Below are positions 12,015-23,488 of a stretch of DNA of 64,000 nt, piece by piece. The notes under the pieces are model-generated. The model had not been told where the DNA came from. It saw only the letters and a program-made list of their open reading frames with translations, and did no database searches. The position numbers and the translations under genes were made by a program. The DNA is from Blastococcus sp. DSM 46786 (GTDB lineage: Bacteria > Actinomycetota > Actinomycetes > Mycobacteriales > Geodermatophilaceae), in the NCBI RefSeq assembly GCF_900109665.1, contig NZ_FOAO01000019.1:36917-100916 (forward strand). The letters run 5' to 3'. Each line of letters begins with the position of its first letter. Positions within the stretch are counted from its first letter, which is position 1.

Positions 12015-13021
12015 GCGCCCCCGTCGAGGAGCCGGAGCCGGCCGGGGTGCCGTGGGGTCCGGCCTGCGGGGTGGGCTCGCTGCCGGGCAGCGACCCGGCC
12101 GAGGCGGTGCGCACCGTGGTGGGCGAGCTGCCGGGCTTCGCGCACCTCCCCGAGCTGCCCGGTCGGGGTGCCGGCGCCGACATGCTCGGGCGCACCGCCG
12201 CCCTGCTCGTCGACCTCGCCGTCGACCTGACCCCGGCGGGCTGGCGGCTCGTCCCGCGGCCCGGCATCGACCAGCAGCGGGCCGAGGAGTTCCTCGCCCG
12301 CGACCTCGACGCCCTGCACGACGTCGCCGGGGACTGGACCGGGCCGTTCAAGCTGCAGGCCGCCGGGCCGTGGACCCTCGCCGCGGGGCTCGAGCGCACG
12401 CGGGGCGACCGCGCGGTCGTGGACCCGGGCGCCCGCCGCGACCTGGGCCAGTCGCTGGCCGAGGGGCTCGTCGCGCACGTAACGGCCGTGCAGGCCCGGG
12501 TGCCCGGTGCGCGGATCGTGGTGCAGCTCGACGAGCCGTCGGTGCCCGCCGTCCTCCAGGGCGCGCTGCCGACCGCCAGCGGGTTCGGGAAGCTGCCGGC
12601 GGTCGCCGAGGACATCCTGGAGCAGGAGCTGGCCGCCGTCGTGCGGGCGCTGCCCGGCCCCGTGGTCGTGCACTGCTGCGCGCCGCGGATGCCGCTGGGG
12701 CTGTTCCGCGCCGCCGGTGCGGCCGGGCTCTCGTTCGACCTGGGCCTGGTGCAGGACCTCGACGCGGTGGGGGAGGCGGTGGACGCGGGCGTGCACCTGC
12801 TGCCCGGCGTCGTCCCCGGCACCGACGCCGCGCTGCCGGCGCCGAAGGCGACGGCGACGCGCGTGCAGGCGTGGTGGCGCGAGCTCGGTTTCGCCGCCGA
12901 CCGGCTGCCGGACGCGGTGACCCTGACCCCGGCGTGCGGCCTGGCCGGGGCCTCGCCGTCCTACGCCCGCGCCGCGATGCGCCAGGTGCGCGAGGCGGCG
13001 AAGTACCTGCTCCCCGGCTGA
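12011..13021 (+). CDS. Methionine synthase II-like protein (MetE C-terminal fold)
   Basis: 336 residues, about half a MetE protein, resembling only the C-terminal catalytic barrel (COG0620). The zinc ligands seem present: VVVHCCAP near residue 217 (His-x-Cys) and LTPACGLAG near 308 (Cys). A single-domain protein of this type sits between mnmA and ligA in mycobacteria (Rv3015c). It may transfer a methyl group to a thiol, but the methyl donor is unknown because the folate-binding N-terminal half is missing. GTGA overlap with mnmA. Confidence 0.75.
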   Translation: MSAPVEEPEPAGVPWGPACGVGSLPGSDPAEAVRTVVGELPGFAHLPELPGRGAGADMLGRTAALLVDLAVDLTPAGWRLVPRPGIDQQRAEEFLARDLDALHDVAGDWTGPFKLQAAGPWTLAAGLERTRGDRAVVDPGARRDLGQSLAEGLVAHVTAVQARVPGARIVVQLDEPSVPAVLQGALPTASGFGKLPAVAEDILEQELAAVVRALPGPVVVHCCAPRMPLGLFRAAGAAGLSFDLGLVQDLDAVGEAVDAGVHLLPGVVPGTDAALPAPKATATRVQAWWRELGFAADRLPDAVTLTPACGLAGASPSYARAAMRQVREAAKYLLPG

Positions 13022-15226
<2,205 letters not shown>

Positions 15227-15287
15227 CCCTCGGCGACCGTGCCCGCATCGTGGCGCCCTGCCGTCGGCCGCGCCAGCGGTCGACCGG

Positions 15288-17552
15288 TCAGAACGGCGGG
15301 GGAGTGGTCGTCGCGGTCAGGCCGGTCGGGGTGGTGACGGTCAGCCGCCCGTCGGGTGCCAACTCGTACCGCCACCCCGGCGCCTGGTGCTTGCCCCGGT
15401 GGTGGCCGGTGCAGAAACCGGTGAGGTTCTCCGCACTGGTCGGCCCCTCGGGCCAGGGGCGGTCGTGGTCGAGCTCCCCGCCGAGCGGCACGCGCCGGCG
15501 GCAGCCGGGGAAGCGGCAGCGGCGGTCGCGGGTACGGAGATACCGGTCGAGCGCGGCGCCGGGGCGGTACCCGTCGGTCGGGCCGGGTGGTCCGAGCCCC
15601 GGACGGCCGGTGAGGTCGTGCATGCACCGGGCCGGCGCGCGGCGGCAGGCGGCGTCGTCGCAGTGGGCCAGGCGGCGCAGCTCACGGCTGTCGGTGAGTG
15701 CGAGCAGCGCGCCGGTGAGCTCGTCGATCACCGCGATCCGTGGCCGGTCGACGAGCGTCCCGCCGCCGCTGGCGTCGAGCAGCGCGGCCAGGGCTGCCCG
15801 GCAGGTCTCCTCGGCCGCGGCGCACGCCTCCAGGTCGCTCGGGGCACCGGTTACCCGGCCGGCGGCGCTGCGCAGCCAGGTGCTCTCGTCCTCGCGGTCG
15901 GCGCGCTGGGCGTCGTCCACCGTCCGGCGGGCGTGACCGATCGCCCGGTTCATGTAGAGCAGGGCATCCGCGGCAGCCTGCAGGGACCCGTGTGCGGTTG
16001 CCCAGCGAGCGGATGCGGCGCTGTCGTCGTCGTCGCCGCCGTCGCCGCCGTCGCCGTCGTTGCGGAGACCCGTCCTGGGAGCTGGGTCCGCTGCGGGCCG
16101 GTGATCGGGTGCTGTTTCGGGTTGGAAGCCGGAGTCGCCCGAACCCGGGCTGGAATCGGGGTCGCGTTCTGAGCCGGAGCTAGGACCGGGGTCGCGTCCT
16201 GGTCCCGAGCCGGCATCGAGGTCAGCGGGCTGCGCCAGGTCGGCGAAGGCACCGGCGCGCTCGAACCAGGCCTCGAAGGGTGCCTCCTCGGCCCAGCGCC
16301 GGAGCAGCTCGTCCTCCGGGGTGTAGTCCGCGCCGCCCCATTCGCCCCGGAGCGCGCGGGTCTCGACCTCCGCCCACCACCGCTCGTTGGCCTCCCGCCA
16401 TTCCGCAGGCCAGGTGCGGAGCGGCCAAGCTTCGGTGGGGCAGACGTCGTCCGGCCAGGCATCGGTGGGGCGGACGTCGTCCGGCCAGGCATCGACCGGG
16501 CGGTCATCCGTCGGCGGGGGAGCGGCAGTGGGCGCGCTCGTGGTGCTGGCCTCGCCGGGATCCGGCGCCGCCCCGGGCAGCAGGCCCAAGGCGCGGGCGA
16601 GGGCGCGGACGACCTCGGCCGGCACCGGCTCACCGCCGATCTCGCCGGGCTGGTCGCCACCGAGCAGGGCCCGCACCCCGGCCACCACGGTCAGCTGCGC
16701 CTGCACGGCGGGGAGGTCGTTCTCCTCCGGCCGCAGCACCAGGTCGAGCAGGCAGTCGGCCATCTTCTGACCGCGGGTGCGGGAGTCATCCGGCTCGTCG
16801 AGCGCGTCGGCGTACCGGCCGAGCGCATCGAGCAGCGCCTGCGCCTCGGGCACCGTGAGGAGTGCGCCGAAGGCAGCCATGCCCTCGCGCCGATCGGACC
16901 GGACGGAGACCCCTCGCTCGCGCAGCGACGCCGCGAGCCGGGCGGCCACGTCGTGCGCATCGCGGGCCAGGCCGAGCCGGCGCGCCTTGGCGCCGAGCTG
17001 CGCCGGGGTGGTCACCCGGCCGGACATCCATGCGAGCAGTTCGCGCTCCACGGCGGCCCGCTTCGCCGCATCGGCGATGGGTGCCACCCGCTCCAGCATC
17101 GGCCAGAGGTGCCCCGGGTGGAGTTCCCCGCGCTCCAGTGCGGCCAACGTCGCCGGGAGTCGGTGCACCAGCGTGAGCGACCGGGTGAGCAGCTGCTCGG
17201 CGGCCTGGGCGGAGAGGGACAGCGCCACGACGAGCTCCTGCACCGCCCATTCGCTGACGTCGGCCAGCACCTCCGGCCGGGCGGCGCGGCGCGCCTCGCT
17301 CATCGCACCCGGCTGACCGGCCGGCCGGTCAGCCGACGCGGGACGGGCGGCGGCGAACTCGGCCACCGCCCGGGCGCGGATGGCGGTCTGACGGGCGATC
17401 TCGCGGTCGGCCGCCTGCACGGCCCCGAGCGGACCGGTGGCCCACCCGGCCGGCGGTGGGGAGACCGACGACGTGCCCGGCACCTCTCCGCCGGACGCGA
17501 CTTCGGGCTCCGCCACCTCCTGTGCCGCCGCCTGCGCCATGTATTCGATCAT
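15288..17552 (-). CDS. DUF222 / HNH endonuclease-domain protein (13E12-like)
   Basis: A long protein, up to 754 residues. The N-terminal half resembles DUF222 (ELVVALSLSAQAAEQLLTRSLTLV...LERGELHPGHLWPMLERVA). A low-complexity Asp/Pro/Ser-rich middle carries a short tandem repeat. The C terminus has an HNH motif: RDRRCRFPGCRRRV, GGELDHDRPWPEGPTSAENL and CTGHHRGKHQAPGW. It is probably a DNA-cleaving or DNA-binding protein of the mycobacterial REP13E12 kind. ATG 17552 gives the longest product; ATG 17540 is equally possible and would leave the LexA-type box (17545-17560) fully upstream of the coding part. No clear RBS is seen for either. Confidence 0.85.
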   Translation of the reverse strand: MIEYMAQAAAQEVAEPEVASGGEVPGTSSVSPPPAGWATGPLGAVQAADREIARQTAIRARAVAEFAAARPASADRPAGQPGAMSEARRAARPEVLADVSEWAVQELVVALSLSAQAAEQLLTRSLTLVHRLPATLAALERGELHPGHLWPMLERVAPIADAAKRAAVERELLAWMSGRVTTPAQLGAKARRLGLARDAHDVAARLAASLRERGVSVRSDRREGMAAFGALLTVPEAQALLDALGRYADALDEPDDSRTRGQKMADCLLDLVLRPEENDLPAVQAQLTVVAGVRALLGGDQPGEIGGEPVPAEVVRALARALGLLPGAAPDPGEASTTSAPTAAPPPTDDRPVDAWPDDVRPTDAWPDDVCPTEAWPLRTWPAEWREANERWWAEVETRALRGEWGGADYTPEDELLRRWAEEAPFEAWFERAGAFADLAQPADLDAGSGPGRDPGPSSGSERDPDSSPGSGDSGFQPETAPDHRPAADPAPRTGLRNDGDGGDGGDDDDSAASARWATAHGSLQAAADALLYMNRAIGHARRTVDDAQRADREDESTWLRSAAGRVTGAPSDLEACAAAEETCRAALAALLDASGGGTLVDRPRIAVIDELTGALLALTDSRELRRLAHCDDAACRRAPARCMHDLTGRPGLGPPGPTDGYRPGAALDRYLRTRDRRCRFPGCRRRVPLGGELDHDRPWPEGPTSAENLTGFCTGHHRGKHQAPGWRYELAPDGRLTVTTPTGLTATTTPPPF
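16430..16500 (-). repeat. 30-bp in-frame tandem repeat inside the HNH gene
   Basis: About 2.3 copies of a 30-bp unit encode the decapeptide PDDVRPTDAW (variants PDDVCPTEAW and D-RPVDAW) in the linker between DUF222 and HNH domains. The period is a multiple of three, so copy changes would keep the frame. Confidence 0.8.
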
Positions 17553-17560
17553 ACGTTCGA
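17545..17560. promoter_or_regulatory. LexA (SOS) box at the start of the HNH gene
   Basis: The 16-mer TCGATCATACGTTCGA differs at one base from the mycobacterial SOS box TCGAAC-N4-GTTCGA and is palindromic apart from the centre and that base. It overlaps the first three codons if ATG 17552 is used, or ends 5 bases upstream if ATG 17540 is used. From memory, some 13E12-family genes of Mycobacterium tuberculosis are LexA-controlled, which supports the call. Binding itself is inferred. Confidence 0.65.
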
Positions 17561-17853
17561 ATGATCACCACCGCAACGGTTGGGACGTGCATGTGCCCAG
17601 GTCAGGGTCGGGGTGGCGGCGGTCGCGGTGAAGCCGCTCGCCGGAGGCGGGGGCGGGGGCGGCGACGTCAGGCGGGCGGCGCCAGACGGGCGAGGGCGTT
17701 CGGCTGGCGTGTGTACGGCACGTGAGAGGGACCTCCACCACCACGGATGTGCCGAAGGGGAGGTTCTGCTCGGCCATGACCCGGGTTGCGCGAACGCGCG
17801 GCGCCCTGAGCACCTGCGAAATGGACCCATGCCAGCACCCTCATCAGCCGTAC
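17561..17853. other. Intergenic region, no gene recognised
   Basis: About 290 bases lie between the start side of the HNH gene and the stop of the ACT gene. The stretch includes runs of G around 17640-17665 and no frame with convincing coding character or RBS. It must hold the HNH gene promoter (minus strand) and any ACT-gene terminator, but no clear hairpin or -10/-35 pair was found. Confidence 0.5.
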
Positions 17854-18528
17854 TCAGGCAGGGGGCAGGTGCGCCACCGTCGTCGCGATGCCGGTGACGT
17901 GCGCCAGCCGGAGCAGCTCCGACCGGCGGAAGGCCGGCCCGCCGGAACGACCCAGCACGATCGCGCGGCCGGCTCCGTAGGGCACCGCCATCATCTCGAT
18001 GGCCATCTCCTGCCACCGCTCGGGCAGCCACGGCTCGTCGCTGGGCAGCAGCCGCGGCCCCGTCAGCGGGAGCCACGGCAGGGTCAGGCCGGGGAAGGAG
18101 GGCGCGGCCTCCGACGCGGCGAGCACCGCACCCTCGTCCAGCGGGGCCGGCTGCCCCGCGTCGTCGAGGACCACCGCCCACCCGCTGTGGAAGACCCGCG
18201 GCAGCGAACTGGTCAGCAGCACGGTCGGCGGGCGGTCACCGCGGGCCAGGGCGTCCAGCAGGTCGAGCTCCCGGTGGGTGTCCAGCGGGCCGGCGAAAGG
18301 GCGCAGCGACTCCACCTGCACCCCGGGCACGGCCTGGGCGACGGTGATCAGGCTGTCGGGCAACCGGTCGCCGGGCAGGTCCACGACGACGTCGTCCACC
18401 GCGATGCCGTTGCCGCGCTCGAGCACGTCCAGCGAGACGATGTCGATGCCCGCGGTGCCGAGCGCCGTGGCGACGGCGCCGAGGATGCCCGGCCGGTCGG
18501 GCAGCACCAGGCGTAGGAGGTAGGACAC
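17854..18528 (-). CDS. ACT-domain protein
   Basis: 224 residues. The N-terminal 75 residues are an ACT domain (YLLRLVLPDRPGILGAVATALGTAGIDIVSLDVLE), a fold that senses amino acids. The rest has no recognised motif. The RBS GGAGGA lies about 7 bases upstream of the GTG start. A similar protein (Rv3013) lies between ligA and gatC in mycobacteria. The position beside amino-acid genes suggests a regulatory role, but its ligand and target are unknown. Confidence 0.8.
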   Translation of the reverse strand: MSYLLRLVLPDRPGILGAVATALGTAGIDIVSLDVLERGNGIAVDDVVVDLPGDRLPDSLITVAQAVPGVQVESLRPFAGPLDTHRELDLLDALARGDRPPTVLLTSSLPRVFHSGWAVVLDDAGQPAPLDEGAVLAASEAAPSFPGLTLPWLPLTGPRLLPSDEPWLPERWQEMAIEMMAVPYGAGRAIVLGRSGGPAFRRSELLRLAHVTGIATTVAHLPPA

Positions 18529-18697
18529 GGTTCCTCCGGGGGAGTGCTCGCCGGTTCGGGCCGATCTCCGTCGATCGCGATCGGGGCGAGCCTCTCACGC
18601 TGACCAGGGCCGGGAGGCCTCCACGTACAGTGACCCGGTCACGTCCCGGGCCGAGAGCGGGCCGCCGGGCACTGCCGAAGTGGAGTTCCACCGCAGC

Positions 18698-19015
18698 ATG
18701 AGCACCCCCTCCCCGAAGGGCCAACTGACCCGCGACGAGGTGGCCCACCTGGCGCACCTGTCCCGGCTCGCGGTGAGCGACGAGGAGCTGGACCTCTTCG
18801 CCGGCCAGCTCGCCGCCGTGCTGGACGCCGTCGCGCAGGTCGGCAAGGCCGACGTCGCCGACGTGCCGCCCACCACGCACGCGGTGCCGATGACCAACGT
18901 CATGCGTCCCGACGCCGTCCGGCCCAGCCTGCCCCGCGACGTCGTCCTCGACGGCGCGCCGGCGGCGGAGGACGACCGCTTCCGGGTGCCGCGGATCCTC
19001 GGGGAGGAGGCGTGA
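18698..19015 (+). CDS. gatC: Asp/Glu-tRNA amidotransferase subunit C
   Basis: 105 residues. [34 protein letters not shown] is the GatC signature, and the tail ([14 protein letters not shown]) wraps the GatA interface. ATG 18698 (MSTPSPKGQ) was preferred over an earlier in-frame ATG at 18680 because it is closer to the conserved domain and has GACCG/GCAGC context only; the choice is uncertain. It is the first gene of gatCAB and overlaps gatA by four bases (GTGA). Confidence 0.93.
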   Translation: MSTPSPKGQLTRDEVAHLAHLSRLAVSDEELDLFAGQLAAVLDAVAQVGKADVADVPPTTHAVPMTNVMRPDAVRPSLPRDVVLDGAPAAEDDRFRVPRILGEEA

Positions 19016-20550
19016 GCGACGTGACCGCCACGGACATCACCACCACCAGCGCCGCCGCGCTCGGCGAGGCGCTGCGGGCCGGTGAGCTCAGCTCGGTCGA
19101 GGTGACCCGGGCCTACCTCGACCGCATCGCCGCGACCGACGAGACGATCGGCGCCTACCTGCACGTCGACGCCGAGGCCGCGGTGGAGTCTGCGGAGGCG
19201 ATCGACGCCGCCCGTGCGCGGGGCGAGGAGCTGGGTCCGCTCGCCGGCGTCCCGCTCGCGCTCAAGGACGTCGTCGTCACCGAGGGCGTGCCCACGACCA
19301 GCGGCTCGAAGATCCTGGAGGGTTGGCGGCCGCCGTACGACGCCACCCTCGCCGCCCGGCTGAAGGCCGCCGGCACGGTGCTGCTCGGCAAGACCAACAT
19401 GGACGAGTTCGCGATGGGCTCCTCCACCGAGAACTCCGCCTACCGGGTCACCCGCAACCCCTGGGACACCGACCGCATCCCGGGCGGTTCGTCGGGTGGC
19501 TCCTCGGCCGCGGTCGCCGCCGGGCTCGCCCCGTGGGCGATCGGCACGGACACCGGCGGGTCGATCCGCCAGCCCGCCGCCGTCACCGGCCTGGTCGGCC
19601 ACAAGCCCACCTACGGTTCGGTCTCCCGCTACGGGCTCATCGCGTTCTCCTCCAGCCTCGACCAGGCCGGCCCCATGACGCGCACGGTGCTGGACGCCGC
19701 GCTGCTGCACGAGGCGATCGCCGGGCACGACCCGCTGGACTCGACGAGCATCGACGCGCCGGTGCCCGTGCTGGCCGAGGCCGCCCGCCGCGGCGCCGGG
19801 GGCGACCTGGCCGGCCTGCGGGTCGGCGTCGTCACCGAGCTGGGCGGGGAGGGCCACACCGACGGGTACGAGCCCGGGGTGCTGGCGCGCGTCGCCGAGG
19901 CGGTCGCGCTACTGGAGGGCATGGGCGCCGAGGTGCGGCAGGTCTCCTGCCCGGCGTTCGACCTGGCGCTGCCGGCCTACTACCTGATCGCGCCGAGCGA
20001 GGCGTCGTCCAACCTGGCCCGCTTCGACGGCGTCCGGTACGGCCTGCGGGTCGGCGACGACGGCAGCCGCGACCTCGACGAGGTCATGGCGCTGACGCGC
20101 GAGCAGGGCTTCGGCCCCGAGGTGAAGCGCCGCATCATCCTCGGCACCTACGCGCTGTCCAGCGGCTACTACGAGGCCTACTACGGGCAGGCGCAGAAGG
20201 TCCGCACCCTGATCACGCGCAACTTCACCACCGCCTGGGACGACGTCGACGTGCTGGTCAGCCCGACCAGCCCGACGGTGGCCTGGTCGATCGGCGCCCG
20301 CGTGGACGACCCGATCGCCATGTACGCCGCCGACCTGTGCACGCTGCCGGCCAGCCTCGCGGGCATCCCGGCCATCTCGGTGCCGTGCGGGCTCTCCGAG
20401 GGTCTGCCCGTCGGCTTCCAGATCATGGCGCCGGCCCTGGCCGACGACCGCTGCTACCGGGTCGCGGCCGCGCTGGAGGCCGCGCAGGACGCGGCCCGCG
20501 GGCGCGCGCTGCTGACCGGGATCGGCTCGAAGGAGAACGCCCCCTCATGA
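19012..20550 (+). CDS. gatA: Asp/Glu-tRNA amidotransferase subunit A
   Basis: 512 residues of the amidase-signature family. The Ser-cisSer-Lys triad is visible: Lys near 85 in [10 protein letters not shown], and [14 protein letters not shown] (158-171) with the downstream [10 protein letters not shown]. It hydrolyses glutamine and sends ammonia to GatB, which amidates Glu-tRNA(Gln). In mycobacteria a pfkA gene separates gatA from gatB; here the two overlap by four bases (ATGA), so the operon is tighter. Confidence 0.96.
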   Translation: MSDVTATDITTTSAAALGEALRAGELSSVEVTRAYLDRIAATDETIGAYLHVDAEAAVESAEAIDAARARGEELGPLAGVPLALKDVVVTEGVPTTSGSKILEGWRPPYDATLAARLKAAGTVLLGKTNMDEFAMGSSTENSAYRVTRNPWDTDRIPGGSSGGSSAAVAAGLAPWAIGTDTGGSIRQPAAVTGLVGHKPTYGSVSRYGLIAFSSSLDQAGPMTRTVLDAALLHEAIAGHDPLDSTSIDAPVPVLAEAARRGAGGDLAGLRVGVVTELGGEGHTDGYEPGVLARVAEAVALLEGMGAEVRQVSCPAFDLALPAYYLIAPSEASSNLARFDGVRYGLRVGDDGSRDLDEVMALTREQGFGPEVKRRIILGTYALSSGYYEAYYGQAQKVRTLITRNFTTAWDDVDVLVSPTSPTVAWSIGARVDDPIAMYAADLCTLPASLAGIPAISVPCGLSEGLPVGFQIMAPALADDRCYRVAAALEAAQDAARGRALLTGIGSKENAPS

Positions 20551-22046
20551 CCGACACCCTCGTGGACTACGACGAGGTCCTGACCCGCTACGAGCCGCTC
20601 ATCGGCCTGGAGACCCACGTCGAGCTGGGCACCGCGTCGAAGATGTTCTGCGGTTGCTCGACCACCTTCGGCGCCGAGCCCAACACCCAGACCTGCCCGG
20701 TCTGCCTGGGGTTGCCCGGGTCGCTGCCCGTGGTCAACGCCGTCGCCATCGAGTCGACCATCCGCATCGGCCTGGCGTTGGGCTGCCGGATCGCGTCGTG
20801 GTCGCGCTTCGCGCGGAAGAACTACTTCTACCCGGACATCCCCAAGGGCTTCCAGACCAGCCAGTACGACGAGCCGCTGTGCACGGCCGGGCACCTGGAC
20901 GTCGAGGTCGACGGCGAGACCTACCGCGTCGAGATCGAGCGGGTGCACATCGAGGAGGACACCGGCAAGAACCTGCACGTCGGTGGTGCCACCGGGCGCA
21001 TCCACGGCGCCGACCACTCGCTGGTCGACTACAACCGCGCCGGCATCCCGCTGGTCGAGATCGTGACCCGCCCGATCCCGGGGACCGGGGCCAAGGCGCC
21101 CGAGGTCGCGAAGGCCTACGTCACCGAGCTGCGGGAGATCCTGCTGGCGCTCGGCGTCTCCGAGGTCCGGATGGAGCAGGGCAACCTGCGCTCGGACGTG
21201 AACACCTCGCTGGCGCCGATCGGCAGCCTGGAGTGGGGCACCCGCACCGAGACCAAGAACGTGAACTCGTTGCGCTCGGTGGAACGCTCGGTGCGCTTCG
21301 AGATGCGCCGCCAGGCCGTCGTCCTGGACGCCGGTCAGCGCGTGGTGCAGGAGACCCGGCACTTCCACGAGGACACCGGCAGCACGTCGGAGGGCCGCAG
21401 CAAGGAGGAGGCGACCGACTACCGGTACTTCCCCGAGCCCGACCTCGTGCCGCTCGCGCCGGACGAGGAGTGGATCGAGAAGCTCCGGGCCGCCCTGCCC
21501 GAGCTCCCGGCGGCCCGCCGCGCCCGGCTCCGCGACGAGTGGGGCATCTCGCCGACCGAGATGGCTTGGCTGGTCAACGCCGGCGCCGTCGAGCTGGTCA
21601 GCGACACCGTCGCCGCCGGCGCCGACCCGGCCGACGCGCGCAAGTGGTGGCTGGGCGAGCTGGCCCGTCGCGCCAACGACGCCAGCACCGACCTCGGCGA
21701 GCTGGCCGTCACCCCGGCGCAGGTCGCGGAGCTGATCGGCCTGGTCTCCGCCGGCACCATCAACGACCAGCTCGCCCGGCAGGCCCTGGACGGCGTGCTC
21801 GCCGGCGAGGGTGATCCGGCGGCGGTCGTCGAGTCCCGCGGCCTGGCCGTCATGGGCGAGTCCGACGAGCTCGTCGCCGCGGTCGATGCCGCCATCGAGG
21901 GCAACCCCGACGTCGCGGAGAAGGTGCGCGGCGGCAAGGTGCAGGCGATCGGCGCGCTGGTCGGCGCGGTCATGAAGACCACCCGCGGCAAGGCCGACGC
22001 TGCGACCGTGAAGCGGATGCTCGAGGAGCGGCTGATCGGCTCCTAG
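20547..22046 (+). CDS. gatB: Asp/Glu-tRNA amidotransferase subunit B
   Basis: 499 residues. [19 protein letters not shown], the zinc-site cysteines (FCGCS...CPVCLG), and [13 protein letters not shown] mark the kinase-like domain; the C-terminal YqeY-like tRNA-binding tail ends [22 protein letters not shown]. It phosphorylates and amidates mischarged Glu-tRNA(Gln), with ammonia tunnelled from GatA. It is the last gene of the gatCAB operon. Confidence 0.97.
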   Translation: MTDTLVDYDEVLTRYEPLIGLETHVELGTASKMFCGCSTTFGAEPNTQTCPVCLGLPGSLPVVNAVAIESTIRIGLALGCRIASWSRFARKNYFYPDIPKGFQTSQYDEPLCTAGHLDVEVDGETYRVEIERVHIEEDTGKNLHVGGATGRIHGADHSLVDYNRAGIPLVEIVTRPIPGTGAKAPEVAKAYVTELREILLALGVSEVRMEQGNLRSDVNTSLAPIGSLEWGTRTETKNVNSLRSVERSVRFEMRRQAVVLDAGQRVVQETRHFHEDTGSTSEGRSKEEATDYRYFPEPDLVPLAPDEEWIEKLRAALPELPAARRARLRDEWGISPTEMAWLVNAGAVELVSDTVAAGADPADARKWWLGELARRANDASTDLGELAVTPAQVAELIGLVSAGTINDQLARQALDGVLAGEGDPAAVVESRGLAVMGESDELVAAVDAAIEGNPDVAEKVRGGKVQAIGALVGAVMKTTRGKADAATVKRMLEERLIGS

Positions 22047-22059
22047 CATCCTCGGCGGC

Positions 22060-22281
22060 GTGGAGCTGCCCGAGGTCGAGCTGCGGCCGCTGCGGCGCGC
22101 CGACCTGCCGCTGCTGGCGCGGTGGCTCGCCGAGCCGCTGGTCAGCCGGTGGTGGCGGCCGACGAGGCCTCCTGGCGGGCGCTGCGGCGGGCGGGCGCCA
22201 CCTGGTACGCCGACGGCGAGCTGAGCCTCGGACAACCCGGTGGACTCCCGGCAGCACGTCGTCCACCGCTTCGTGCGCTGA
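22060..22281 (+). pseudogene. Decayed GNAT acetyltransferase remnant
   Basis: The GTG frame at 22060 reads VELPEVELRPLRRADLPLLARWLAEP, then SRWW, a typical N terminus of AAC(6')-like GNAT acetyltransferases. The central acetyl-CoA-binding region is missing. The sequence continues in another frame with EASWRALRRAGATWYADGEL and back in the first frame with DNPVDSRQHVVHRFVR and a TGA at 22279-22281, which resembles the end of the same family. The gene has therefore lost most of its middle and carries frameshifts. It fills the gap between gatB and a convergent gene. Confidence 0.7.
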
Positions 22282-22284
22282 TCC

Positions 22285-23415
22285 CTAGAGCGGGGAGTTC
22301 GGCTGACCGCCGGGCGGGCGGATCCGCAGCACCTTGTCGTCGTCCTCGGCGGGTGAGCCGAAGCCGTCGTGGTTGGACGTGGTCACCCAGAGCGCGCCCT
22401 CGGCATCGAGGACGACGGTGCGCAGCCGGCCGTACCGGCCGCCGAGCACCTCGTCGACGGCGCCGTCGACCGGGACGCCGTTCTGGTCGAGGGTGATGAC
22501 GTGCACCCGCTGCCCGTCCAGGGCGCCGAGGAACACCGTGCCGTTCGCCACCGCGCAGCCGCCCAGCCCGCCCTCTTCGGCGGGGACCGTCAGCAGGGCG
22601 ACGCCCGGGCCGTCCTCCTGGACGATGTCCACCTCGTCGGGGCCCTCGCGCGCCTCGTCGGTCGCGTACAGCCGTTCCCCGTCCTGGCAGAGCGCCGTCA
22701 CGTCGCGGTATCCCCAGCTGTACACCGGGCTGAGGCTCTGCACCGCGCGCCCGAAGACGTCGATGCGCAGCACCTTGCCGGCCAGCGACTCCGGGTCCGC
22801 CGCGAGCGCCGGGTCCCCGGTGTCGCCGGTGCCGACGTAGAGGTGCCCGTCGGCGCCGGTCATCAGCGCGCCGCCGTTGCCGGTCTCGCCGCGCGGGATG
22901 CCGGTGAGCACCGGGTTCGGCGTCCCCCCGATCGGGAAGCGCACCACCCGGTTGTCGGTCGCCGTGGTGATGTAGGCGAACAGCAGCCCGTCCTCGAGGA
23001 AGGTGGGGGAGAGCGCCAGCCCCAGGAGCCCGCCGTCGCCGCTGGTGTCCAGCCCCGGCACGGTCATGAGCTCCACGGCCGGCGACCGGTCGGGGAAGAC
23101 CTGCAGCAGCCGCCCGGTGTCCCGCTCGCCGACGACGGCCGAGCCGTCGGGCAGCAGCACCAGGCCGGTGGGCACGCTCAGCCCGCTGGCGACCACGTTG
23201 GGGTCGCCCTGCTCCTCGCCCGAGCCGGGCTGCGCGGGGTCCGCGGGCGGCGGCAGGGTCGCCGTGGGCGGGCCGACCTGCGGCGGAGGGCCCTCCGGCA
23301 GCGGGCGGAAGGGGCCGGCGGGTTCGTAGCCGCCACCGCCGCAGCCGGCCAGCAGCAGGCCGGCGAGCAGCGCGGCGGCCGCGCGCGGTGCGCTCCGCGC
23401 CCTCGTCCGCCTCAC
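22285..23415 (-). CDS. Glucose/sorbosone dehydrogenase-type lipoprotein
   Basis: 376 residues. The signal peptide ends in a lipobox (LLLAGC, C25), so the protein is probably anchored outside the membrane. A Pro-rich spacer is followed by a six-bladed propeller of the GSDH family: PTGLVLLPDGSAVVGERDTGRL, GLLGLALSPTF, NGGALMTGADGHLYVGTGD and a terminal ALWVTTSNHDGFG. Relatives are PQQ-dependent aldose sugar dehydrogenases, though many have no shown activity. GTG 23415 starts the signal peptide. Confidence 0.85.
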   Translation of the reverse strand: MRRTRARSAPRAAAALLAGLLLAGCGGGGYEPAGPFRPLPEGPPPQVGPPTATLPPPADPAQPGSGEEQGDPNVVASGLSVPTGLVLLPDGSAVVGERDTGRLLQVFPDRSPAVELMTVPGLDTSGDGGLLGLALSPTFLEDGLLFAYITTATDNRVVRFPIGGTPNPVLTGIPRGETGNGGALMTGADGHLYVGTGDTGDPALAADPESLAGKVLRIDVFGRAVQSLSPVYSWGYRDVTALCQDGERLYATDEAREGPDEVDIVQEDGPGVALLTVPAEEGGLGGCAVANGTVFLGALDGQRVHVITLDQNGVPVDGAVDEVLGGRYGRLRTVVLDAEGALWVTTSNHDGFGSPAEDDDKVLRIRPPGGQPNSPL

Positions 23416-23488
23416 CCGGCCCAGAGTACGTGCGGCGGACGCGCGGCCGGGGTGCGCACGCGGGCGCGCTGCTGGCTAGCGTGAGGCG

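Noticed and set aside
17561..17853. Small genes in the gap upstream of the HNH gene
   Set aside because: Short frames lack an RBS and have no recognisable protein features.
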